DNA of 64,000 nucleotides from Amycolatopsis granulosa. Lineage in GTDB: Bacteria; Actinomycetota; Actinomycetes; Mycobacteriales; Pseudonocardiaceae. The position numbers and the translations under genes are program-made. The notes below the pieces were generated by a model, which was not told the DNA's origin, did no database searches, and worked only from the letters and a program-made list of their open reading frames with translations. Below, one piece after another: positions 48,678 through 57,309 of this stretch (positions are counted from its first letter, which is position 1; each line of letters opens with the position of its first letter). The stretch is from NCBI RefSeq assembly GCF_011758745.1, contig NZ_JAANOV010000001.1:2728001-2792000 (forward strand), in the 5' to 3' direction.

Positions 48678-48702
48678 ACATACATACAGACTGTATGTAT
48701 GT
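48678..48702. promoter_or_regulatory. Perfect 25-bp inverted repeat, TetR operator
   Basis: Arms of 12 bp (ACATACATACAG and CTGTATGTATGT) around a single A. It immediately precedes the hydrolase gene and almost certainly binds the TetR protein encoded at the end of that operon. rmlA begins 55 bp to the right, so the site may also touch its promoter. Confidence 0.8.
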
Positions 48703-48756
48703 GAAGCGATTCGGCACGCTAGGGTGGTTCCGGATCGATCCGGGAGGAGCTGAGGC

Positions 48757-49638
48757 ATGAAGGGCATCGTGCTGGCGGGCGGCAGCGGGACGCGTCTGCA
48801 CCCGATCACCCAGGCGGTGTCGAAACAACTGCTGCCGGTGTACGACAAGCCGATGATCTACTACCCGCTCTCGGTGCTGATGCTCGCCGGGATCCGGGAG
48901 ATCCTGATCATCTCCACACCCGCCGACCTGCCGAACTTCCGGCGGCTCCTCGGATCCGGCGACCAGTTCGGGTTGCAGCTGGCCTACGCCGAGCAGCCCA
49001 GCCCGAACGGCCTGGCCGAGGCGTTCCTCATCGGTGCGGACTTCCTCGGCGACGACGACGTGGCGCTGATCCTCGGCGACAACATCTTCTACGGCCAGGG
49101 GTTCTCCGGGCGGATGCAACAGGAGGTCGCCACGCTCGACGGGTGCGTGCTGTTCGGGTACCCGGTGAAGGACCCGCAGCGCTACGGCGTGGGCGAGCTC
49201 GACCGCGACGGCAGGCTGGTGTCGATCGAGGAGAAGCCGGACCGGCCGAAGTCCAACCAGGCGATCACCGGGCTGTACTTCTACGACAACCAGGTCGTGG
49301 AGATCGCGCGCGGGCTCACCCCTTCGCAGCGCGGCGAGCTGGAGATCACCGACGTCAACCTGGCGTACCTGCGGCAGGGCCGCGCGAAGCTGGTCGAGCT
49401 GGGGCGCGGATTCGCGTGGCTGGACACCGGCACGCACGACTCGCTGCTGGAAGCCGCGCAGTTCGTGCAGGTGCTCGAGCACCGCACCGGGGTGCGCATC
49501 GCGTGCCTGGAGGAGGTGGCGCTGCGGATGGGCTACATCGATCCGGACCAGTGCCTGGCGCTCGGGCTCAAGCTGTCGAAGTCCGGGTACGGCGACTACG
49601 TGATCGCGTGCGCGCGGGCGGCCGGGGCGACCGGATAG
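48757..49638 (+). CDS. rmlA: Glucose-1-phosphate thymidylyltransferase
   Basis: Enzyme of 293 aa forming dTDP-glucose from dTTP and glucose-1-phosphate, the first step of dTDP-rhamnose and other deoxysugars. The start follows GGAGG at 48742-48746. The signature [17 protein letters not shown] opens the protein, followed by [49 protein letters not shown] and [13 protein letters not shown]; length and order equal RmlA. Other rml genes are not in the window. It may supply the exopolysaccharide cluster to the right, though housekeeping cell-wall rhamnose supply is equally likely. Confidence 0.94.
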   Translation: MKGIVLAGGSGTRLHPITQAVSKQLLPVYDKPMIYYPLSVLMLAGIREILIISTPADLPNFRRLLGSGDQFGLQLAYAEQPSPNGLAEAFLIGADFLGDDDVALILGDNIFYGQGFSGRMQQEVATLDGCVLFGYPVKDPQRYGVGELDRDGRLVSIEEKPDRPKSNQAITGLYFYDNQVVEIARGLTPSQRGELEITDVNLAYLRQGRAKLVELGRGFAWLDTGTHDSLLEAAQFVQVLEHRTGVRIACLEEVALRMGYIDPDQCLALGLKLSKSGYGDYVIACARAAGATG

Positions 49639-49639
49639 G

Positions 49640-50506
49640 TCAGAACGGGCCGCGGCGGGCCATGTCCTCCAGGCGCCGGATCCGGTCCTCGATCGGCGGG
49701 TGCGTGGAGAACATGCGGGAGAACGACTCGCCGGGGCGGAACGGGTTCGCGATCATCAGGTGCGACTGCGACACCAGCTGCGGCTCCGGCACGAGCGGGG
49801 CGCGGCGCGTGCCGTCCTCCAGCTTCCGCAACGCCGAGGCCAGCGCGAGCGGATCACCGGTCAGCTCGGCGCCCGACGCGTCCGCCTGGTACTCCCGCGA
49901 GCGGCTGACGCCCATCCGGATGATGCCCGCGGCGATCGGGCCGACCAGGATGATCAGCAGCGTGACCAGCGGGTTGTTGCCCTCGCGGTCGTCCCCGCCG
50001 AACACGCCGGCGAACATCGCCACGTTCGCCAGCACGCTGACCATGCTCGCGAGCGCCCCGGCGACGCACGAGATGAGGATGTCGCGGTTGTAGACGTGGG
50101 ACAGCTCGTGGCCGAGCACCGCCCGAAGCTCGCGCTCGTCCAGCAGTTCCAGGATGCCCGTCGTGCAGCACACAGCGGCGTGCCGCGGGTTGCGGCCGGT
50201 GGCGAACGCGTTCGGCGCCTTGGTCGGGCTCACGTACAGCCGCGGCATCGGCTGGCGGGCCGAGGTGGCCAGCTCCCGCACGATGCGGTGCATGACGGGC
50301 TGCTCGGGCTCGGACACCGGACGCGCGCGCATCGCCCGCAGCGCGATCGTGTCGGACTTGAAATAGGCGTAGGCGTTCATGCCCAAGGCGAGGGCCAGCC
50401 CGATGAACAACGCGCCACGCCCGAACAATGAACTGATCGCGATGATGATGGCACTCAGCAATCCGAGCAACAACGCCGTTTTCAGCCCGTTCTGGTGCCT
50501 GTGCAC
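49640..50506 (-). CDS. htpX: HtpX-type membrane zinc metalloprotease
   Basis: Membrane protease of 288 aa (M48B) that degrades damaged membrane proteins. I chose the GTG at 50506 ([10 protein letters not shown]), with GGAGG ten bases upstream. Two N-terminal transmembrane helices are followed by the zinc motif HELSH (residues 133-137), more membrane helices ([37 protein letters not shown]) and the third ligand region [17 protein letters not shown]. It ends one base after the rmlA stop, convergent. Confidence 0.93.
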   Translation of the reverse strand: MHRHQNGLKTALLLGLLSAIIIAISSLFGRGALFIGLALALGMNAYAYFKSDTIALRAMRARPVSEPEQPVMHRIVRELATSARQPMPRLYVSPTKAPNAFATGRNPRHAAVCCTTGILELLDERELRAVLGHELSHVYNRDILISCVAGALASMVSVLANVAMFAGVFGGDDREGNNPLVTLLIILVGPIAAGIIRMGVSRSREYQADASGAELTGDPLALASALRKLEDGTRRAPLVPEPQLVSQSHLMIANPFRPGESFSRMFSTHPPIEDRIRRLEDMARRGPF

Positions 50507-50731
50507 GTCCCCTGCGCCTCCTTCCACTTCCGCAACGCGCGAACGGGAAGCGGAGTTCCGCAGCAACTCTCGCGTGCGCGCGGGCGGGCACGCCAGGTTG
50601 CGGCTGGATCCGGGTGCCCCACCCATTGTGGAAAACGGCTGGCGCGTCGCGGACGGGCACTGGCGCCACCGCCTCGGGGAATGCCGTTCGCGCTGGTCAG
50701 GGCAGCACTGTCGGAGACTCGCGGCCGGTGC

Positions 50732-51148
50732 CTAGCGGTCGTCGCAGGCGGCCCTGGCCCGGGTCATCGCCGCGTCGAACTCCGGCCCCTTCGCGGCGAA
50801 GTTCTGCATCACGATGTCGACCGGGGCCTTCAGGGCGTCGGCGAGCGACTGGTAGCGCGGCTCCTGCTCGGCGGCCGCGGCCGCGAGCTGCGCCGCCGCG
50901 CCCCAGCGCTGGAACCCGGCGTGCTTGTCCACCGGATCGAGTGACGTGGTGCGCGCCACCGCGGCGCATGCGGCGTCGACGTCGGCGGCGGCGTCGGATC
51001 CCGCAGCGCCCGGACCGGACCCGATCCAGACGAGCCCCACGACTCCCGCGCCGACGACGAGCCCCACGACCAGGGCGACCACGGCGAGCGGCCACCGGTG
51101 GCGCGGAGACGGAACGGGGTGCGGCTGGGCCATGTACGGCTGGGCCAT
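50732..51148 (-). CDS. Small single-pass membrane protein, Ala-rich, unknown
   Basis: Protein of 138 aa. The start at 51148 follows GGAAGG. A short Pro/Gln-rich cytosolic N-terminus (AQPYMAQPHPVPSPRHRW) precedes one transmembrane helix (PLAVVALVVGLVVGAGVVGLV); the exported part is alanine-rich with two Cys (DAACAAVA and RAACDDR) that may pair. I do not recognise a family; similar small proteins are common in actinobacteria. Between it and the htpX start are 225 bp in which I see no gene. Confidence 0.7.
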   Translation of the reverse strand: MAQPYMAQPHPVPSPRHRWPLAVVALVVGLVVGAGVVGLVWIGSGPGAAGSDAAADVDAACAAVARTTSLDPVDKHAGFQRWGAAAQLAAAAAEQEPRYQSLADALKAPVDIVMQNFAAKGPEFDAAMTRARAACDDR

Positions 51149-51245
51149 CGGAGATCCTTCCAGCGTGAGCGGTCCTCCCATGGACGCACCCCCGCCGCGT
51201 CCGGTTCCGGGGCGTTGTGCCGCCCACAGCGAGCCCCGGAGGGAA

Positions 51246-52166
51246 TCAACGCAGGCCGGGGACGAGACCCTCGATGAGGACGTCCAGTGCCTGCTCGACG
51301 TGCACGTCCTCCGCCACCTGGACGGCGGGCCGCCCGCCGCGCCCGCTGCTGCTGTCCGCGCGGGTGCGTCCCCGTGCGGCGCCCTCGGCCAGCTCGACCC
51401 GCACCGGTGTGGAGCGGCAGCTCACCAGGTCGGGGCGGGCCAGGACGGCCGCCGCGAGCGGGTCGTGCAGCGGCATCGGCGGCCGCTGATCCGGTGGTGC
51501 GGCGGCGAGCAGCGCCGCGAAGCCGCCCCAGGGCAGCGGGTCCTGCGCCAAGGCGGTGAGCCACCCGGTCGTGGGCTGGACCTGGCGGGTCACGTCGAGC
51601 CCGACCAGCGTCAGGTCGAACCCCGCCGTGAGAACCATGTCGGCGGCCTCCGGGTCGCACCAGATGTTGGTCTCGGCCACCGCGGAGACGCTGCCGTCAC
51701 CACTGAACACCCCGCCCATCACCACGACCCGGCCGGCCAGCTCGGGCAGCCGGGGTTCCTGCCGCAACGCCAGGGCGAGGTTGGTCAACGGGCCGAGCGT
51801 GAGCAGGGACAGCGCGCCCGGGCGTGCCCGCACGTGCCGGACCAGCTGGGCGGCGGCCGGCTCGCCGACGGGACCGGCCGCGGGCGCGCCGAGCAGGCGG
51901 CCCACCGGGTCCTCGGGATGGCGGTAGTGCACCTCGCGGGTCAACGGCCCGGTAGCTCCTTGCGCGACCGGCACCTCGGCCCCGAGCAGCTCCAGCACGC
52001 GCAGCGTGTTGCGCGCGGCGGCCTCGGCGGGCACGTTGCCGTGGACCGAGCCGATCGCGACGACGTCGACAGCGGGGCTGCGGGTGAGGAACACCAGTGC
52101 CAGCGCGTCGTCGAGGCCGCCGTCGGTGTCGACGAGGACGGGGACGGGTGCTGCCTGCGGGGTCAT
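51246..52166 (-). CDS. Inosine/uridine-preferring nucleoside hydrolase family protein
   Basis: Nucleoside N-ribohydrolase of 306 aa. The calcium-binding N-terminal motif is present as VLVDTDGGLDDALAL (Asp13, Asp15, Asp19, Asp20), together with IGSVHGN, the TLGPLTNLALAL loop, AETNIWCDPEAADMVL and the late HDPLAAAVL motif. It should release a base from a nucleoside for salvage. It is divergent from the LLM oxidoreductase gene across 152 bp. Substrate preference cannot be read. Confidence 0.9.
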   Translation of the reverse strand: MTPQAAPVPVLVDTDGGLDDALALVFLTRSPAVDVVAIGSVHGNVPAEAAARNTLRVLELLGAEVPVAQGATGPLTREVHYRHPEDPVGRLLGAPAAGPVGEPAAAQLVRHVRARPGALSLLTLGPLTNLALALRQEPRLPELAGRVVVMGGVFSGDGSVSAVAETNIWCDPEAADMVLTAGFDLTLVGLDVTRQVQPTTGWLTALAQDPLPWGGFAALLAAAPPDQRPPMPLHDPLAAAVLARPDLVSCRSTPVRVELAEGAARGRTRADSSSGRGGRPAVQVAEDVHVEQALDVLIEGLVPGLR

Positions 52167-52318
52167 GGGAGATGACTGTGCCGTAACGCGTGAACCTCGC
52201 GCCGCCCGCCCGGTTCACGTCGCCAATTCGGGTACCCCACCACCCGTCAGCGCCCGCGGCACCACCCGCTGGTCGTCAGCACCGGAGCCTGAAGTTCGAA
52301 ACCACGCAGAGGACACCC

Positions 52319-53191
52319 ATGAAACTCGGACTGCAAATCCCCGACTTCACCTGGCCCGGCGGCCCCGCCACGCTCGGCCGCGACCTCGCCGACGTCGCCC
52401 GCGCCGCCGACGACGCCGGATTCGGCTACCTCGCCGTGATGGACCACTTCTTCCAGATCCGCGCCGTCGGACCCAGCGAACACGACATGCTCGAGGCGTA
52501 CACCACGCTCGGCTACCTCGCCGCCCACACCGAGCGCGTCAAACTCCTCACCGTCATCACCGGCGTCCTCTACCGCCAGCCCGGCGTGCTCGCCAAAGCC
52601 GTGACCACCCTCGACGTCCTCTCCGGCGGCCGCGCCATGCTCGGTATCGGCGCCGGCTGGAACGAAGAGGAGAGCCGCGGCCTCGGCTTCCCGTTCCCGC
52701 CCACCGCGGAACGCTTCCAGATGCTCGAAGAGACCCTGCAGTACGTGCTGCGCATGTGGTCCGACGACGACGGGCCCTTCAGCAGCCCGCACATCGAGGC
52801 CGAACGGCTCCTGAACGTCCCGCAGGCGCTCACGAAACCACACCCGCCGATCATGATCGGCGGCAGCGGCGAGCGGAAAACCCTGCGGTTCGTGGCGCGG
52901 TACGGCGACGCCTGCAACATCTTCGACGGGCCCGACCTCGAACACAAGCTGGACGTCCTGCGCGGGCACTGCGAAACCGAGGGCCGCGACTACGCCGACA
53001 TCACCAAAACCGTCTACCACCCCCTCGACGTCGGGGCGCACGGCGACAAGGCCGACGAGCTCAAGGGTGAACTGCGCCGCCTGCACGAGCTCGGCGTGGA
53101 CGCCGTGATCGGCTCCATCCCGGGGCTTCCGGACCCGGGCCTGATCGAAACCTTCGCCGACGACGTCATCCCGTTCGCCGAAGCGCTCTGA
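52319..53191 (+). CDS. LLM-class F420-dependent oxidoreductase
   Basis: Luciferase-like TIM-barrel oxidoreductase of 290 aa, probably F420-dependent. The start follows AGAGGA. Motifs are MKLGLQIPDFTWPGG, AGFGYLAVMDHFFQ, VITGVLYRQPGVLAKAVTTLDVLSGGRAMLGIGAGWN (conserved in the family across several strands) and HPPIMIGGSGERKTL. F420 dependence is inferred because most actinobacterial LLM proteins of this type use F420. Function in the cell is unknown. Confidence 0.88.
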   Translation: MKLGLQIPDFTWPGGPATLGRDLADVARAADDAGFGYLAVMDHFFQIRAVGPSEHDMLEAYTTLGYLAAHTERVKLLTVITGVLYRQPGVLAKAVTTLDVLSGGRAMLGIGAGWNEEESRGLGFPFPPTAERFQMLEETLQYVLRMWSDDDGPFSSPHIEAERLLNVPQALTKPHPPIMIGGSGERKTLRFVARYGDACNIFDGPDLEHKLDVLRGHCETEGRDYADITKTVYHPLDVGAHGDKADELKGELRRLHELGVDAVIGSIPGLPDPGLIETFADDVIPFAEAL

Positions 53192-53328
53192 CCGCCGGTT
53201 CCCGCCCCAGGAGGTTTCTTCCTCGCGGAAACCCGACCAGGACAACGGTTTTCCGCGACCGCGGCCCGTAACGATGTCCTCCCGTCCCCCGACCTCTGGG
53301 TCAAGCCGGTGGCGGCGGGAGGATTTCC

Positions 53329-54645
53329 ATGAAGATCAGCGTCTTCGGGCTCGGCTACGTCGGATGCGTTTCGGCCGCGTGCCTCGCCGGTGAAGGACAC
53401 CGGGTGATCGGCGTCGACATCAATCCCGGCAAGATCGATCTCATCCGCCGGGGCAAAGCACCCGTGGTGGAAGAACGCATCGGCGAACTGACCGCACGGG
53501 TCGTCGCGAACGGCGCGCTCACCGCCACCACCAGCGTCGCCGACGCGATCGCCGGCAGCGACATCTCCCTGGTCTGCGTCGGCACGCCGTCGGCCCCCAA
53601 CGGCAGCCTGTCCACCGCATTCCTGGAACGGGTCACCGAGGAGATCGGTGGCGCACTCGCCGGGAAGACCGGCCGGCACACGGTCGTGTTCCGCAGCACG
53701 ATGCTGCCCGGCACGTGTCTGGACCTGCTGGTGCCGATCCTGGAAAAGACCTCCGGACTCACCGCCGGTGTCCACTTCGGCGTCGCCGTGAACCCCGAGT
53801 TCCTGCGGGAAGGCAGCAGCGTCAGGGACTTCTTCGACCCGCCGAAGACGGTCATCGGGGAACTCGACCCGGCCAGCGGCGACGCGGTCGCGGACCTCTA
53901 CGCGGACCTGCCCGGCGACGTGTTCCGCGTGCCGATCCCGGTCGCGGAGATGACCAAGTACGCCGACAACGCCTTCCACGGCCTCAAGATCGGCTTCGCC
54001 AACGAGCTGGGCGCGATCTGCCGCGCCCTCGGCCTCGACTCGCACCGCGTGATGGACGTGTTCCTCGCCGACCGCAAGCTCAACGTCAGCCCCGCCTACC
54101 TGCGGCCCGGCTTCGCCTTCGGCGGCTCCTGCCTGCCCAAGGACCTGCGCGGGCTGGTCTACGCCGCGCACCGCGCCGACGTGTCGGTGCCGCTGCTCGC
54201 ACACGTGCTGCCCTCCAACGAAGAACACCTCCGCCGCGCGTTCGACCTGGTCGCGCGCACCGGCAAACGGCGCGTCGGCCTGTTCGGGCTGTCGTTCAAA
54301 CCGGGCACCGACGACCTGCGCGAGAGCCCGCTCGTCGAACTCGCCGAACGCCTGCTCGGCAAGGGCTACGACCTGAAGATCTACGACGCGAACGTGAGCC
54401 TGTCCCGGCTGGTGGGCGCCAACCGCGAGTACATCGAAAGCCGCCTGCCGCATCTGGGCCAGCTGCTCGCCGGCTCGCCCGGCGAGGTGCTGGACCACGC
54501 CGAGGTGTGCCTGGTGGGCAGCACCGACCCGGCCGTGCTCGCCGTGCTGCCGCACGCCGGCGGCCGGACCCTGATCGACCTCGTCCGCCTGCCCGACGCC
54601 GCCGTGCGCCGTGCCGAAGAAGGATACGTCGGCCTTGCCTGGTAA
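53329..54645 (+). CDS. UDP-glucose/GDP-mannose dehydrogenase family protein (AlgD-like)
   Basis: NAD-dependent four-electron dehydrogenase of 438 aa making a nucleotide-uronic acid. The start follows GGGAGGATTTCC. The N-terminal Rossmann loop is VFGLGYVGCVSAACLA; catalytic Cys lies in FGGSCLPKDLR near residue 268, after Lys in GLKIGFANE; the C-terminal nucleotide-binding part has GLSFKPGTDDLRESP. The organisation is closer to GDP-mannose than UDP-glucose dehydrogenases, but specificity is not certain. First gene of the exopolysaccharide cluster; overlaps the next gene by 35 bp. Confidence 0.88.
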   Translation: MKISVFGLGYVGCVSAACLAGEGHRVIGVDINPGKIDLIRRGKAPVVEERIGELTARVVANGALTATTSVADAIAGSDISLVCVGTPSAPNGSLSTAFLERVTEEIGGALAGKTGRHTVVFRSTMLPGTCLDLLVPILEKTSGLTAGVHFGVAVNPEFLREGSSVRDFFDPPKTVIGELDPASGDAVADLYADLPGDVFRVPIPVAEMTKYADNAFHGLKIGFANELGAICRALGLDSHRVMDVFLADRKLNVSPAYLRPGFAFGGSCLPKDLRGLVYAAHRADVSVPLLAHVLPSNEEHLRRAFDLVARTGKRRVGLFGLSFKPGTDDLRESPLVELAERLLGKGYDLKIYDANVSLSRLVGANREYIESRLPHLGQLLAGSPGEVLDHAEVCLVGSTDPAVLAVLPHAGGRTLIDLVRLPDAAVRRAEEGYVGLAW

Positions 54646-55813
54646 CGCCCTGATCCTCGTCGAGAACCTGTCCGTGCCGTTCGACCGGCGGGTCTGGCAG
54701 GAGTGCACCACCCTGCGCGACGCCGGGTGGACCGTGCACGTGATCTGTCCACAGGGGACAAAACGGGACAGCGAACCGGAGGTCGTGCTCGACGGCGTGC
54801 ACATCCTGCGGTACCCGCTCACCGCGGCCACCGGTGGCCCCGCGGGTTACCTGCGGGAGTACGGTGCCGCGCTGTGGCACACGGCCAGGCTGGCCCGCAC
54901 GGTCGGCCCGGTCGACGTCGTGCACGCCTGCAATCCGCCCGACCTGCTGTTCCTCGTCGCGCTCCGGCTCAAGCGCCGTGGCGCGAAGTTCGTCTTCGAC
55001 CACCACGACCTGGTCCCCGAGCTGTACCTGTCGCGGTTCGGCCGTGGCCGGGACCTGCTCTACCGCGGCGTGTGCGCGCTGGAACGCGCCACGTTCCGCG
55101 CCGCGGACGTGGTCATCTCGACCAACGAAAGCTACCGCGACGTGGCGCTGACCCGCGGGGGCAAGCGGCCGGCGGAGGTGTTCGTGGTCCGCAGCGCCCC
55201 GGTCGTGGAGCGGTTCCACCAGGTGCCGCCGGAGCCGGAACTCAAGCGCGGCAAGCCGCACCTGCTGTGCTACCTGGGTGTGATGGGGCCGCAGGACGGC
55301 GTCGACCACGCCCTGCGCGCGCTCGCGAAACTACGGGACGACCTGGGCCGCACCGACTGGCACGCGGTGTTCGTGGGATCCGGCGACGCGTTCGACGCGA
55401 TGGTCGTGCTGTGCCGGGAACTGGGCCTGGACGACCAGGTGGAGTTCACCGGCCGCATCCCGGACGCCGACCTGGTCCGTTTTCTGTCCACAGCGGACGT
55501 CTGCCTGTCCCCGGACCCGCGGAATCCGCTCAACGACGTGTCCACCATGAACAAGATCATGGAATACATGGCGATGAGCCGGCCGATCGTGTCGTTCGAC
55601 CTGCACGAAGCGCGGGTTTCCGCCGGCGACGCGGCGGTGTACGCGCCGGCCAACGACGAACTCGAGTTCGCCAAGCTCACCGCGCGGTTGCTGGACGATC
55701 CCGCGGAACGGCGGCGCATGGGTGACATCGGCGCGGCGCGCGTCACGGGAGCGCTGTCGTGGGCCAACTCGGCGAAATCCCTGCTCGCCGCATACGCCGC
55801 CGCGAGTCGGTGA
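54611..55813 (+). CDS. Glycosyltransferase family 4 protein
   Basis: GT-B glycosyltransferase of about 400 aa that adds a sugar to a lipid-linked or nascent glycan at the membrane. The N-terminal domain has LVENLSVPFDRRVWQECTTL, DVVHACNPPDLLFL and FVFDHHDLVPELYL; the C-terminal domain has LCYLGVMGPQDGVDHALRAL, VFVGSGDAFDAM and the GT4 acceptor motif near NKIMEYMAMSRPIVSFDLHEAR. The GTG at 54611 overlaps the dehydrogenase gene; a TTG at 54635 behind AAGGA is an alternative. It works within the exopolysaccharide pathway. Confidence 0.88.
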   Translation: MPKKDTSALPGNALILVENLSVPFDRRVWQECTTLRDAGWTVHVICPQGTKRDSEPEVVLDGVHILRYPLTAATGGPAGYLREYGAALWHTARLARTVGPVDVVHACNPPDLLFLVALRLKRRGAKFVFDHHDLVPELYLSRFGRGRDLLYRGVCALERATFRAADVVISTNESYRDVALTRGGKRPAEVFVVRSAPVVERFHQVPPEPELKRGKPHLLCYLGVMGPQDGVDHALRALAKLRDDLGRTDWHAVFVGSGDAFDAMVVLCRELGLDDQVEFTGRIPDADLVRFLSTADVCLSPDPRNPLNDVSTMNKIMEYMAMSRPIVSFDLHEARVSAGDAAVYAPANDELEFAKLTARLLDDPAERRRMGDIGAARVTGALSWANSAKSLLAAYAAASR

Positions 55814-55959
55814 TTCGCTGACCGGTACCGGGAAAACCCCGTCGAGAAACTTTTTGCACAAGGCCGGTAACCAATTCAGGAATTGCCGCGACCTGGTTCG
55901 TGAAAGCCCATCCAACCGGACGCCGGTGGCGTCCCGCGGATCGATCGAGGGGGCAACAA

Positions 55960-57309
55960 TTGGGTGACGACACCGTGCGCCTGTCCACGATCGGACGGAT
56001 CCTGCGCAACCGCTGGCGCGTGCTGGCGGCGCTCGCGGTGCTCGGCGCGCTCGTCGGGGCGGGCGCGTCGCTGCTGTTCTCCCCCGGTTACCGGACCTCG
56101 ACGAGCGTGCTGCTCCAGGGTTCGCGCGACGCGGGCGAACTCCTCACCGAAGCCCAGGTCGCGACCAGCACCGTGGTGCTCGACCGGGCCGCGCAGGCAC
56201 TGGGCTGGGGGGTGAGCGGGACGGCGCTGAGCGGCAACGTCAAGGCCGGTGCGAGCCAGGCCAACATCATCGACATCACCGCGACCGCGGACACACCGGA
56301 CAAGGCGCAGAAACTGGCCGACCAGGTGGCCAACGCCTACGTGGCCTACACCGCGCAGCTCTTCGGCGCGAATTCCGACGCCGCGAGCCAGGTGGCGCAG
56401 GAACAGGCGAACGCGTTGCGCCACCAGGTCCAGGAAACCAACGACCGCATCACCGAACTGTCCCAGTCCGCGCAGAAGCTGTCCGTGGAAACGGTCGACG
56501 TGCGCACGCAGCTGGAACAACTGCGCAGCGACCTGGCCGACGCGATGCTCAAGCTGGACCAGTCCGACCAGACGATCAGCCAGACCAGGACCGTCGTGAT
56601 GGGTTCGGCGCAGCTGCCGACCAGCCCGGCGTCCCCGACGCTGATCCAGTTCACCGGTGGTGGCGCGGTGGCGTTCTTCCTGCTCGGCGTGCTCGGCCAC
56701 CTGATCGGCGCGCGAGCGGACCGGCGGCTGCGCGACGAGCAGGAGATCGGGTCCGCGGTCGGCGGCCCGGTACTCGGCAGCGTCGACGTGCCGGTGGACC
56801 GGCACACGCACCAGGCGACCGGCAAGGCGCGGCACGCCTGGTCCCGCTGGCTCGGCCTGGACCGGGCGTGGAACGAACCCGAGCTCCTGCCGTCGGTGGA
56901 CCGGGCGAGCCGGGAGGTGCGCTACCGCCGGGTGCTGTCCCGCCTGGGTGACGACCGGGGGACGTTCGGGCTCGTCGTGCTGCTGGTCGCCGACGACGAC
57001 CCGGCCGGGCGGGGCGCCGCCGCCCAGCTGGTCGCGGCCTCGGCCGGCCGGCCCGAACTGCGGATCGTGGTGACCAGCGCCGCCCGGCCCACCGTCGGCG
57101 AGGTCGAGGGCGCGGACGGTGTCGTGGTCGTGCAGGGCAGCGGCACCCGGACCGGCTGGGAGCTGGTGGACCTCGCAACCGCGTGCGGGGACGCCGGGCT
57201 GCGGGTGCTCGGCACCGTCGTGGCCCACCCGGCCCGCACGTCCCCGCGCTCCGCGGACGAGCCGGCCGGGGCGCCGCGAACGGACGAGGCATTGGCGGGT
57301 TCGGCATGA
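55960..57309 (+). CDS. Wzz-like polysaccharide co-polymerase 1
   Basis: Membrane protein of about 449 aa from a TTG at 55960 behind GAGGGGG (a GTG at 55975 is possible). It has two transmembrane helices (LAALAVLGALVGAGASLLF near residue 20 and GGAVAFFLLGVLGHLIGA near residue 230) flanking an extracytoplasmic coiled-coil region (QEQANALRHQVQETNDRITE). A C-terminal cytosolic domain resembles the nucleotide-binding fold of BY-kinases but without a clear Walker A. It likely sets chain length of the exported polymer. It ends in an ATGA overlap with a second similar protein. Confidence 0.82.
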   Translation: MGDDTVRLSTIGRILRNRWRVLAALAVLGALVGAGASLLFSPGYRTSTSVLLQGSRDAGELLTEAQVATSTVVLDRAAQALGWGVSGTALSGNVKAGASQANIIDITATADTPDKAQKLADQVANAYVAYTAQLFGANSDAASQVAQEQANALRHQVQETNDRITELSQSAQKLSVETVDVRTQLEQLRSDLADAMLKLDQSDQTISQTRTVVMGSAQLPTSPASPTLIQFTGGGAVAFFLLGVLGHLIGARADRRLRDEQEIGSAVGGPVLGSVDVPVDRHTHQATGKARHAWSRWLGLDRAWNEPELLPSVDRASREVRYRRVLSRLGDDRGTFGLVVLLVADDDPAGRGAAAQLVAASAGRPELRIVVTSAARPTVGEVEGADGVVVVQGSGTRTGWELVDLATACGDAGLRVLGTVVAHPARTSPRSADEPAGAPRTDEALAGSA

